A stretch of 64,000 nucleotides of DNA from Actinomycetota bacterium (lineage in GTDB: Bacteria > Actinomycetota > Acidimicrobiia > Acidimicrobiales > Iamiaceae): positions 62,001-126,000 of the forward strand of contig JAHBSO010000007.1 of NCBI GenBank assembly GCA_019639075.1, in the 5' to 3' direction. Position 1 is the first letter of the stretch; each line of letters opens with the position of its first letter. Position numbers and translations under genes: made by a program. Shown piece by piece: positions 16,358-24,110 of the stretch. The notes under the pieces were generated by a model, which was not told the origin of the DNA, did not search any database, and saw only the letters and a list, made by a program, of their open reading frames with translations.

Positions 16358-17608
16358 TCATCGGGCGATCCCTTCGAAGGTCACGGGGAGGTGACGGAAG
16401 CCTGCGTGCTTGTTCGAGCGGGTGCGCTCGGTCGGGCCGGCGGGGACGATCGAGGCGACCCGGTCGAGGAGTCCGTCGAGGACGAGCCGGATCTCGAGCC
16501 GGGCCAGGTTCGCCCCCAGGCAGAAGTGGGAGCCGATCCCGAAGGTGAGGTGCGAGTTGGGGCTCCGGCCGATGTCGAAGCGCATCGGGTCGGTGAACGC
16601 CCGCTCGTCGAAGTTGGCCGAGCACCACCAGAGCACGACCTTGTCACCGGCCCGGATGGCGCGGCCGTGGCGCTCGACGTCCTCGGTCGCGGTGCGGCGG
16701 TTGTAGGTCGTCGACGACGACCAGCGCAGCATCTCCTCGACCGCTCCCGGGAGCAGGGCGCGGTCCGAGCGCAGGGCCGCCCACGCCGCCGGGTCGTCCA
16801 TGAGGGCGAGCAACCCGGCCGCGATGGTGTTGCGCGTGGTCTCGGACCCTGCCGCGATCAGCAGGCTGAAGAACATCTGCTGCTCGAGGGCGGTCATCGG
16901 GCCGCCCGGGTCGGCCTCCGGTGGCAGCTCGGCGTTGGCCACGATCGAGAGGATGTCGTCGGCCGGGCACGCGCGCTTGCGCTCCAGCAGGTCGGCGCCG
17001 TAGGCGAACATCGCCGCGCTGGCCTCCTGGGTCGACGCGGACTGCTCGCCGAGCTCCCGGTCCTCGTAGTCGAGGGTCGCGTCGGCCCACGCCATGAACA
17101 TGTGCCGGTCCTCCTGCGGGACGCCGAGCAGCGACGCCGTGGCCTGGAGCGGGAGCTCGGCCGCGACGTCGACGAGGAAGTCGCAGCCGCCCTCGGCGAC
17201 CGCCGCGTCGAGGATCTCGTCGCAGCGCTCCTTCAGTCCGGCCTCGATCTCGCGCAACCGCTTCGGGCTCACCGACGGGGTGACGAGGCGCCGGATGGCG
17301 TTGTGGCGTGGATCGTCCTGCATGTTGAACAGCACGCCGGCGGCGAAGTCCAGCGGCAGGTCCTCGATCAGGGTGCCGCCCCCGTCGCGGTCCCCGCCGG
17401 TGCACGAGGAGAACAGGTCGGGGTGCTTCGCCGCCCACTCGACGTCCTCGAACCGGGTGAGGGACCAGCACCCCTCACCGTCGGGCGTGGAACGGGTCGG
17501 CTCCTGCCAGAAGACGGGCGCCTCGTCGCGCAACCACCGGAACACGTGGTGGGGATGCCCGTCGGCGAAGAGCGACAGGTCGGTCAGGTCGATGCTGCTC
17601 GGTTCCAC
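16358..17608 (-). CDS. Cytochrome P450
   Basis: 416 aa, a complete soluble bacterial P450. The GTG start has a strong AAGGAGG ribosome-binding site. Key elements: FNMQDDPRHNAIRRLVTPSV (before the C helix), the I-helix oxygen-activation motif AAGSETT (252-258), ExxR with E292 and R295, and the heme loop FGIGSHFCLGANLARLE with the thiolate Cys at 363. It needs separate ferredoxin and reductase partners, none of which are encoded here. It probably hydroxylates a hydrophobic substrate of the island. It is related to, but clearly distinct from, the broken P450 at 8907-9986. Confidence 0.95.
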   Translation of the reverse strand: MEPSSIDLTDLSLFADGHPHHVFRWLRDEAPVFWQEPTRSTPDGEGCWSLTRFEDVEWAAKHPDLFSSCTGGDRDGGGTLIEDLPLDFAAGVLFNMQDDPRHNAIRRLVTPSVSPKRLREIEAGLKERCDEILDAAVAEGGCDFLVDVAAELPLQATASLLGVPQEDRHMFMAWADATLDYEDRELGEQSASTQEASAAMFAYGADLLERKRACPADDILSIVANAELPPEADPGGPMTALEQQMFFSLLIAAGSETTRNTIAAGLLALMDDPAAWAALRSDRALLPGAVEEMLRWSSSTTYNRRTATEDVERHGRAIRAGDKVVLWWCSANFDERAFTDPMRFDIGRSPNSHLTFGIGSHFCLGANLARLEIRLVLDGLLDRVASIVPAGPTERTRSNKHAGFRHLPVTFEGIAR

Positions 17609-17693
17609 GCGTGCCCTCCTTCGTCTCGCCGGCGGTCAGGTTATGGCCATGCGCGACGCCGGCGTCCCCGAGGTCGAGCACGGCCCCGCGGGA

Positions 17694-20309
17694 TCAGGCG
17701 GGGTGGGGCGAGGTGAACGCCCACGTCCCGGGCGCGGCGACCTGCGTGGTGCCGTCGGGGAGGACGACGTTGGCCTCGCTGCCGGGCGGCACGACGACGT
17801 CGAGGTGGAACGTCCCGTTCGCGATGTGCCAGCGGGACTCGATGCGGCCCCTCGGCGAGTCGAGGTTCGCCTCGGCGGACGTGAGACCGCCACCCGGCAG
17901 GGGCCGGACCGTGAAGCGCCCGTACGCCGGGTGGTCGTCGTCGGGTCGGATGCCGGCGACGTAGCGGTGCAGGAAGCCGACCACCGCGCCCTTGCTGTAG
18001 TGGTTCAGCGAACCGAGCCCGTCGGCGTCGATGCCCTCCCAGTTCTCCCAGACGGTGGTCGCACCCGCGTCGATCATGGCGAGCCAGGACGGCGGGGTGT
18101 CCTGGAGGAGGAGGTCGTAGGCGACGTCGACGTGTCCCGCGTCGGCCAGGACCGGGAGCAGGTCCGGCGTGGCCAGGAAGCCGGTCGAAAGGTGGTCGTC
18201 CGCCTCCCGCACCAGTTCGGCCAGCCGGGCCGCGGTCGCGGCGCGGAGCTCGTCGGGCACGAGGTCGAACGCGAGGGCGCGCACGAGGTTGGCCTGGGTG
18301 TCGGGCGTGATCGTGCCGTCGTCGGCGACGAACTCGGTCCGCCAGGCGTCGCGGACGTTCGCCGCCAGGTCGTTCCACCGCTCGACGTCCGCCTCGCGAC
18401 CGAGCACGGCAGCGGTACGGGAGAGCAGCGAGGCCGAGCGGCAGAAGAACGCGGTGGCCACGTCCGCGACGTCGACCTCCAGGGTGAAGAGCCCCTCGGG
18501 GTTCCCCCCTGGCTCGCACCACTCGCCCCAGTGGAAGCCGCTGTCCCACAGGTACCGCTCGTGGGGCAGGGCGACGCCCCGGGCCTGGCGCGTGGCATGG
18601 CGCCCGCCGGCCGCCCGCGCCTCGGCGAACTCCACCCAGGCGACCCCCGAGTCGTACTGGTCGGCGAGGAAGCGGTCGTCGCCGTAGGCGATCCACATCT
18701 CCCACGGGACGATGACCGCGGCGTCGCCCCAGCCGGCCGATCCGGTGATGAACGAGGCGACCGGGTGGTCGTGGCCCCGTGGGCCGATCGGATCGGGGAC
18801 GAAGTTCGGGACCCGGCCGTCGGGCCACTGATCGGCGGCCAGGTCCCGGAGCCACCGGGCGGAGAACCCGGCGACGTCATGGAGGAACGCAGCGCTCGGA
18901 GCGAAGATCTGCCAGTCACCGGTCCATCCCGCGCGTTCGCGCTGCGGACAGTCGGTGGGGATCTCGCACGCGTTGTCCCGAAAGCTCCAGACGGTGGCGT
19001 CGTGGAAGGCGTTGATGCGCTCGTCGCTGCACCGGAACCAGCCGGTGCGGCGGAGATCGGTGTGCACGACGACGCCGCGCACGTCGTCGACCGACACCGG
19101 GTCGGGTCGGCCGTCGACCTGCACGAACTGGAAGCCGTGCGTGGTGTGGCGGGGCTCGAACACCTCGTCGGGTCCGCCGCCGGCCACGACCTCGTCGACC
19201 TGGCCGGGCGAGAGCGCCTCGCGGGTGAGGAAGTCGAACGGGGCGAGGTGGTCGACGTCGACCGTGCCGTCGGGGTGCAGGCGTTCGCCGTGGGTCAGGC
19301 GGACGGTGGTGCCCTCGGGACCGAGGCCGTGCAGGCGCGCCCAGCCGTTGATGTTCTGACCGAGGTCGACGACCTGCGACCCCGGCACGGGCTCGGAGAC
19401 CGAGACCGGGACGACCTCCTCGACGCGGCGCGTGGGCGGCGCCGGCGACGACGTGAGGACCGAGCGGTCGAGGTCGTGGACCACGACCGGGCGCGACGGG
19501 CCGGCCGACCGCCGATGGTCCTCCCGCTGACCCTCGATCAGGTCGACGGCGACGATCGGACCCGTCGCCCACGTCCACGACCCGTCGGTCCCGACGACCG
19601 TCGTCGCGCCCGTGGCGTCGACCACCTCGACCTGCACCAGGGCGGCGGTTCGCGGACCGAACGCGTCGTGCTCCCGGGTGAAGCCCACCTGGCCCCGCCA
19701 CCACCCGTCGCTGAGGACCACCTCGATCCGGTTCGTGCCCTCGTGGAGGAGGTCGCCGAGGTCGAAGGTCTGGACCTCCAGGTGGGACCGGTAGGCCGTG
19801 AACCCGGGGGTGAGCTCGAGGTCGCCGACCCGACGGCCGTCGACGAAGAGCTCGTACAGGCCGTGCGCGGTCGCGTAAGCGCGGGCCCGGACCGGCGCCG
19901 ACGCCAGCTCGACGACGCTGCTCAGGACGTACGCCGGTCGATGTCCCGCGGCGGCGACCTCGTCGTCGTGCTCGTCGGGGCCGACGAGGCTCGCCGACCA
20001 GTCGTCGGGGTCGAGCAGGCCCATCTCCCAGCGCAGCGGCTCGGACCACGCGCTCTCGCCCAGATCGGTCCAGACCCTGACGGTCGCCTCGACCTCCTGG
20101 CGCGACGCGAGGGCCGGCCCCGCGTAGGGCACGGCGAGGGTCCGGTCCGACTCGACCCGACTCGAGCTCCACCCGCCGACGCGCAGCTCGTAGGCCTCCT
20201 GCCGGCGACTCCCGGCCGGGAGGAGCCAGCCGAACCGGGGGGCACGGGCCGTGACGCCGAGCAGCCGGGGTCCGTGATCGAGCCGCAGCTCCGTCGGTGG
20301 CGTGGTCAT
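17694..20309 (-). CDS. Alpha-L-rhamnosidase, GH78, long form
   Basis: 871 aa. GH78 enzymes remove terminal alpha-L-rhamnose by an inverting mechanism. Order: an Ig-like N-terminal domain (about 1-120, LRWEMGLLDPDDWSASLVG), a carbohydrate-binding-like beta domain (about 130-310, DGWWRGQVGF), the linker VVDLGQNINGWARL, then the (alpha/alpha)6 catalytic barrel with the family signature PTDCPQRERAGWTGDWQIFA and later SLNHYSKGAVVGFLHRYV, and a C-terminal beta domain. There is no signal peptide, so it is predicted cytoplasmic. The ATG overlaps the stop of the GH3 gene as ATGA. It is the last gene of the five-gene transporter-glycosidase operon. Confidence 0.93.
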   Translation of the reverse strand: MTTPPTELRLDHGPRLLGVTARAPRFGWLLPAGSRRQEAYELRVGGWSSSRVESDRTLAVPYAGPALASRQEVEATVRVWTDLGESAWSEPLRWEMGLLDPDDWSASLVGPDEHDDEVAAAGHRPAYVLSSVVELASAPVRARAYATAHGLYELFVDGRRVGDLELTPGFTAYRSHLEVQTFDLGDLLHEGTNRIEVVLSDGWWRGQVGFTREHDAFGPRTAALVQVEVVDATGATTVVGTDGSWTWATGPIVAVDLIEGQREDHRRSAGPSRPVVVHDLDRSVLTSSPAPPTRRVEEVVPVSVSEPVPGSQVVDLGQNINGWARLHGLGPEGTTVRLTHGERLHPDGTVDVDHLAPFDFLTREALSPGQVDEVVAGGGPDEVFEPRHTTHGFQFVQVDGRPDPVSVDDVRGVVVHTDLRRTGWFRCSDERINAFHDATVWSFRDNACEIPTDCPQRERAGWTGDWQIFAPSAAFLHDVAGFSARWLRDLAADQWPDGRVPNFVPDPIGPRGHDHPVASFITGSAGWGDAAVIVPWEMWIAYGDDRFLADQYDSGVAWVEFAEARAAGGRHATRQARGVALPHERYLWDSGFHWGEWCEPGGNPEGLFTLEVDVADVATAFFCRSASLLSRTAAVLGREADVERWNDLAANVRDAWRTEFVADDGTITPDTQANLVRALAFDLVPDELRAATAARLAELVREADDHLSTGFLATPDLLPVLADAGHVDVAYDLLLQDTPPSWLAMIDAGATTVWENWEGIDADGLGSLNHYSKGAVVGFLHRYVAGIRPDDDHPAYGRFTVRPLPGGGLTSAEANLDSPRGRIESRWHIANGTFHLDVVVPPGSEANVVLPDGTTQVAAPGTWAFTSPHPA

Positions 20310-22819
20310 GTCGTCCTCCTCGGTCGGTCGACCTCGATCTCGGCCTCCTGCGGCAGGTTCCGGGAGGAGTGGCCGACCAACAGCCGGTAGGTCCCCGGAT
20401 CGACCTGCCAACCGGCGGCGCGTCGCGCCGCCGGCTTCGGACCCTCGACGAAGTCGGTCGACGCGCGGCGCACCACCTCGTCCCGGTCCGGCTGGCCCGG
20501 ATCCCAGTAGGCGAAGCTGCGGTCGTCGAGGGCGATGGTCACCTCGCCGGTCTCCCCCGGATCCAGCTCGATCCGCGCCCACCCCTTCAGCTCGCGCGGC
20601 GGACGCGCCAGGCGGGGCGACGGCGGCTCGACGTAGAGCTGCACGACCTCGGACCCGGCCCGATCGCCCACGTTCGTGACCGGCACGCGCACCTCGACCG
20701 TGGAGCCGGGCACGAAGGTCGGCACGACCGTCGGACACCCGAGCTCGAACGCGGTGTAGGTCAGGCCGTGGCCGAACGGGAACCGCACCGGGAGGGCCCG
20801 GTGGTCGTGGCCCCGGTAGCCCATGAACACGCCCTCGCCGTAGCGGACCTCGCCGTTCTCGCCGGGGAAGTTGTCGTGCGAGGGGACGTGCTCGATCCGT
20901 TCCGGGACCGTGACCGGGAGCCGGCCACCGGGCTCGACGACCCCGCTGAGCACCTCGGCGAGGGCCGGACCGATCTCCTGGCCCCCGAACCAGCACTGGA
21001 CGACGGCGGCCACCTCGTCGACCCAGGGCAGGTCGACCGCGGCCGCGGCGTTCACGACGACCACCGTCCGGTCGTTGACCACCGCCACGCGCCGCACCAG
21101 TTCGTCCTGGTCGCCCGGGAGGGCGAAGGTCTCCCGGTCGAACTGTTCGCGCTCGTGGTCCGCACCCGTGCCGACCACCACGACGGCCACGTCGGCGGCC
21201 GCCGCGGCGGCGACCGCCCGATCCAGGAGGTCCGGTGGGTCCGGTGGCCGGAAGCCGATCCGCACGGCGGGCACGAGCGCGTCCGGGTGCGGCCGCAGCT
21301 CGACCTCGATCTCGACCTCCGACCCCGCCACCAGGTCGACGTCGGCCGTCGCGTCGGGTCCGGTGAGGCCGAACAGCTCGGTCCCCCCGTAGGGCGGCGG
21401 GCCGTCCGACCCGTCGAACACCACCCGGCCGTCGACCGACAGCACGGCCCGTGCCGCCTGGGCCACGGCGAGGACGTAGGTCCCCGACTCGGCCACCTCG
21501 ACCCGGCCCGACACCGTGGCGACCCAGTCCTCCCCCGCCCCGTCGGGCAACCCGAACAGGGCGAGCTCGGCACGGGTGGAGGTCGCCACCACCGCCCCCG
21601 ACGGGTCCCGCACCACCGTGGTGAACCCGTCCCGACCGCGCAGCCCGAAGCTCCCGAGCGGCCGGGTGCCCCGCCCCACGTCGACCCCGCGCTCGGCCGT
21701 CACGGCCCACGTCGGCAACGCGGCCCGCAACGACTCGACGACGTCGACGGCCGGGAAGCTCGACACGTTCGCCGCGCCTCCTCCGGTGAGGGCCGGCGCG
21801 GTGCCGAAGGGCCCGACGACCGCCACCGACGACCCCGAGGCGGGATCCAACGGCAGCACGCCGTCGTTGGTGAGCAGCACCGTGGCGCGCGCCGCGGCCC
21901 GGCGGACGAGGGCCCGGTCCTCCACGCGGTCCACCGCGGGGGTGGGGGGCGTCGGTCCGTCGAGCGCGCCGACCGCATCGAGGGCCGTGAGCAGCCGCCG
22001 GACCATCGCGTCGAGTGCACCCTCGTCGACCGTCCCCTGCTCGACGGCGGCCCCGAGGACGGGACCGAGCGAGCGACCGGGGCCGGGCATCTCGATGTCG
22101 ACGCCCGCCACCGGGGAGCGTTCGGTGTCGGCGACCGCGAACCAGTCGGTCATGACCAGCCCGCCGAACCCCCACTCGTCGCGCAGGATCGCCTGGAGGA
22201 CGTCGGACCGCTCGGTGAGCCACCGCCCGTTCAGCCGGTTGTAGGACGTCATGATCCCGAGCGCGCCGCCCTCGCGCACGGCCATCTCGAACGGCAGCAG
22301 GTAGAGCTCGCGCAGCGTCCGGTCGTCGACGACCGAACTGCTCGTGGACCGCTCGTGCTCGGTCTCGTTGGCCACGAGGTGCTTGACCGTGGCGACCACG
22401 CCCTCGCCCTGCACCCCCCGGACGAAGCCGGCGGCCAGCCGACCCGACAGGAGCGGGTCCTCCGAGTAGCACTCGAAGTTCCGACCGGCGAGGGGATGCC
22501 GGTGCAGGTTGACCGTCGGGGCGAGCAGGACCCGACAACCGCGGCCCCGTGCTTCGCGCCCGAGGAGGGCGCCCAGCTCGGCGAGCAGGTCGGGGTCCCA
22601 GGTGGCCCCCTGGGCCGAGCCGCACGGCAGGCACACCGACGGCTCCGACGCCACCCCGGGCAGGTCCTGACCCCGGACGCCGTTCGGGCCGTCGGTCATC
22701 CCGACCGCGGGGACGGCGAGGTGGTCGACGGCGACGGTCGACCACATGTCCGCACCCGCGGTCAGCGACGCCTTCTCCGCCAGGGTGAGCCGACGGAGCA
22801 GGCCGTCCACGTCGACCAT
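20306..22819 (-). CDS. Beta-glucosidase-type glycoside hydrolase, GH3, with PA14 insert
   Basis: 837 aa, retaining GH3 enzyme. The (beta/alpha)8 domain (about 1-300) has VLLAPTVNLHRHPLAGRNFE, the KHLVANETEHER segment, MTSYNRLNG and the nucleophile Asp225 in LVMTDWFAVADTE. An alpha/beta sandwich domain follows with a PA14-like insertion (about 410-540, ESGTYVLAVAQAARAVLSVD) and then NREQ-type acid/base loops. The fibronectin-III-like C-terminal domain contains AFELGCPTVVPTF and FAYWDPGQPDRDEVV. No signal peptide is visible. GH3 proteins with a PA14 insert act on beta-glucosides and related glycosides of plants. Here it would remove glucose from imported rhamnosyl-glucosides. It overlaps neighbours by ATGA at both ends. 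Confidence 0.92.
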   Translation of the reverse strand: MVDVDGLLRRLTLAEKASLTAGADMWSTVAVDHLAVPAVGMTDGPNGVRGQDLPGVASEPSVCLPCGSAQGATWDPDLLAELGALLGREARGRGCRVLLAPTVNLHRHPLAGRNFECYSEDPLLSGRLAAGFVRGVQGEGVVATVKHLVANETEHERSTSSSVVDDRTLRELYLLPFEMAVREGGALGIMTSYNRLNGRWLTERSDVLQAILRDEWGFGGLVMTDWFAVADTERSPVAGVDIEMPGPGRSLGPVLGAAVEQGTVDEGALDAMVRRLLTALDAVGALDGPTPPTPAVDRVEDRALVRRAAARATVLLTNDGVLPLDPASGSSVAVVGPFGTAPALTGGGAANVSSFPAVDVVESLRAALPTWAVTAERGVDVGRGTRPLGSFGLRGRDGFTTVVRDPSGAVVATSTRAELALFGLPDGAGEDWVATVSGRVEVAESGTYVLAVAQAARAVLSVDGRVVFDGSDGPPPYGGTELFGLTGPDATADVDLVAGSEVEIEVELRPHPDALVPAVRIGFRPPDPPDLLDRAVAAAAAADVAVVVVGTGADHEREQFDRETFALPGDQDELVRRVAVVNDRTVVVVNAAAAVDLPWVDEVAAVVQCWFGGQEIGPALAEVLSGVVEPGGRLPVTVPERIEHVPSHDNFPGENGEVRYGEGVFMGYRGHDHRALPVRFPFGHGLTYTAFELGCPTVVPTFVPGSTVEVRVPVTNVGDRAGSEVVQLYVEPPSPRLARPPRELKGWARIELDPGETGEVTIALDDRSFAYWDPGQPDRDEVVRRASTDFVEGPKPAARRAAGWQVDPGTYRLLVGHSSRNLPQEAEIEVDRPRRTT

Positions 22820-24099
22820 CAACCGTCCTCGCGGATGGTGAAGCTCTCGCCGTCCCACTCGTAGAGGTACATCGGCAGGTTCCCGTCGATGTCCGGGTAG
22901 GCCCCGAAGTCGTAGGGGTCGGGCGAACCCGGGAGCTGGATCGGGTCGAGCGCCTCGCCCGCGGCCTGGAAGGTCCCGTAGTTCAGGTCGGGCCCGGCGG
23001 CCGTGGCGATCGCCACGAACAGCCCGATGTTGCGGCAGGCCGCCGAGGCCGACACGAACGGGTTCGGGTCGCTCGACCCGAGTCCTTCGGGATCGGGGAT
23101 CGTCGTGCCGGTGGCGTCCTCCACGAGCGCGACGCACGTCTGCATGTTCTCCTCGCCGAACTGCTCGTTGTCGATCGCCGCCAGCACGGACCCGTCGAGG
23201 ATCGAGGTGTCGGGGTTGACGCCGTAGGCGTAGGCGTTGGCGGCGACGAGGGACGTGAAGCGCAGCTCCGGGCGGTAGTCGGTCTGGGCCAGCCCGTTGG
23301 CCAGCGGGAGGGCCGCGCTCCCGACGGCGAGCACGCGGTCGACGCCGGCCGAGCGGAACCGCTCGGCGACGACCCCGGTGGCCTGGTTCTGCGCGGTGCC
23401 GTCGTCCGCTGGTGCGTCGAGGATCCCCGAGTCGGCGACGTCGATGCCGAGGTCGTCGAGCTGCGGCAGCACACCGTCCTCGGTCTGGGCCTGGTTCTGG
23501 GTCGTGCCGAACACGCCGAGCGTGCCGTCGAGCTCGCCGGCGTCGGCCATGACGGCGATCCCCTCGGCCTCGGAGTCCTGGCTCGACCCCTCGGTGGTGA
23601 ACCACGGGGCCGCGGCCCGCTCGAACCGGTCGTCGTTCGGGACGCCACCGATGACCGCGGTCTCGTGGTCCTCCAGGTAGCAGAGCACCTGGTCGTCCTG
23701 GAGCGCACCGACCACGGCGAACACCTCCTCGTCCTCGGTGAGCTCGACGCACGCCTCGTCGGCCGACGGGCCCGGGATCGGGCTGATGGGGGCGAAGACC
23801 GGTTCGATCATCCGGCCGTCGATCCCACCGGCGTCGTTCACGTCGTCGATGACGGCCTGGTACGCGGCCTCGTAGTCGCCGTGGTCGAGGTCGACGATGC
23901 TGCGGATCGCGTCGAGGTCGGGATAGGTGACACCGATCTTGATCGAGTCGGCGGTGACGCCGGGGGCCGCGTCGGCGTTGGCGGCGCTGGTCGTGTCGGG
24001 GGTGTCGCTCCCGGCGTCGTCGGATTCGTTGGCGCTGCACGCGCCGAGCACGAGGACGCCGGCGGCGAGCAGCGCGGCGATGCGGGTCCGGTTGGGCAT
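22819..24099 (-). CDS. ABC transporter substrate-binding lipoprotein, LIV (HAAT) type
   Basis: 426 aa. The signal peptide MPNRTRIAALLAAGVLVLGA is followed by the lipobox Cys, so it is anchored outside the membrane. The mature protein has the type I periplasmic-binding fold of branched-chain amino-acid binding proteins: SIKIGVTYPDLDAIRSIVD, VIDDVNDAGGIDGRMIEPVF, VVGALQDDQVLCYLEDHET and AEGIAVMADAGELDGTLGVF. By homology alone it would be called an amino-acid or amide binder, but it is translationally coupled (ATGA) to GH3 and GH78 genes, so the ligand is more likely a rhamnose-containing glycoside. The 11-bp spacing to the permease gene puts it in the same operon. Confidence 0.92.
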   Translation of the reverse strand: MPNRTRIAALLAAGVLVLGACSANESDDAGSDTPDTTSAANADAAPGVTADSIKIGVTYPDLDAIRSIVDLDHGDYEAAYQAVIDDVNDAGGIDGRMIEPVFAPISPIPGPSADEACVELTEDEEVFAVVGALQDDQVLCYLEDHETAVIGGVPNDDRFERAAAPWFTTEGSSQDSEAEGIAVMADAGELDGTLGVFGTTQNQAQTEDGVLPQLDDLGIDVADSGILDAPADDGTAQNQATGVVAERFRSAGVDRVLAVGSAALPLANGLAQTDYRPELRFTSLVAANAYAYGVNPDTSILDGSVLAAIDNEQFGEENMQTCVALVEDATGTTIPDPEGLGSSDPNPFVSASAACRNIGLFVAIATAAGPDLNYGTFQAAGEALDPIQLPGSPDPYDFGAYPDIDGNLPMYLYEWDGESFTIREDG

Positions 24100-24110
24100 G
24101 GTCGTCCCTC

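Noticed and set aside
18955..19359. Small plus-strand frames inside GH78 and GH3
   Set aside because: They lack ribosome-binding sites and are fully antisense to well-supported enzymes.
17094..20390. 1098-residue open frame on the plus strand across the P450 and GH78 genes
   Set aside because: It is antisense to two genes with strong family motifs and has the repetitive Arg/Gly/Val composition of GC-rich shadow frames.
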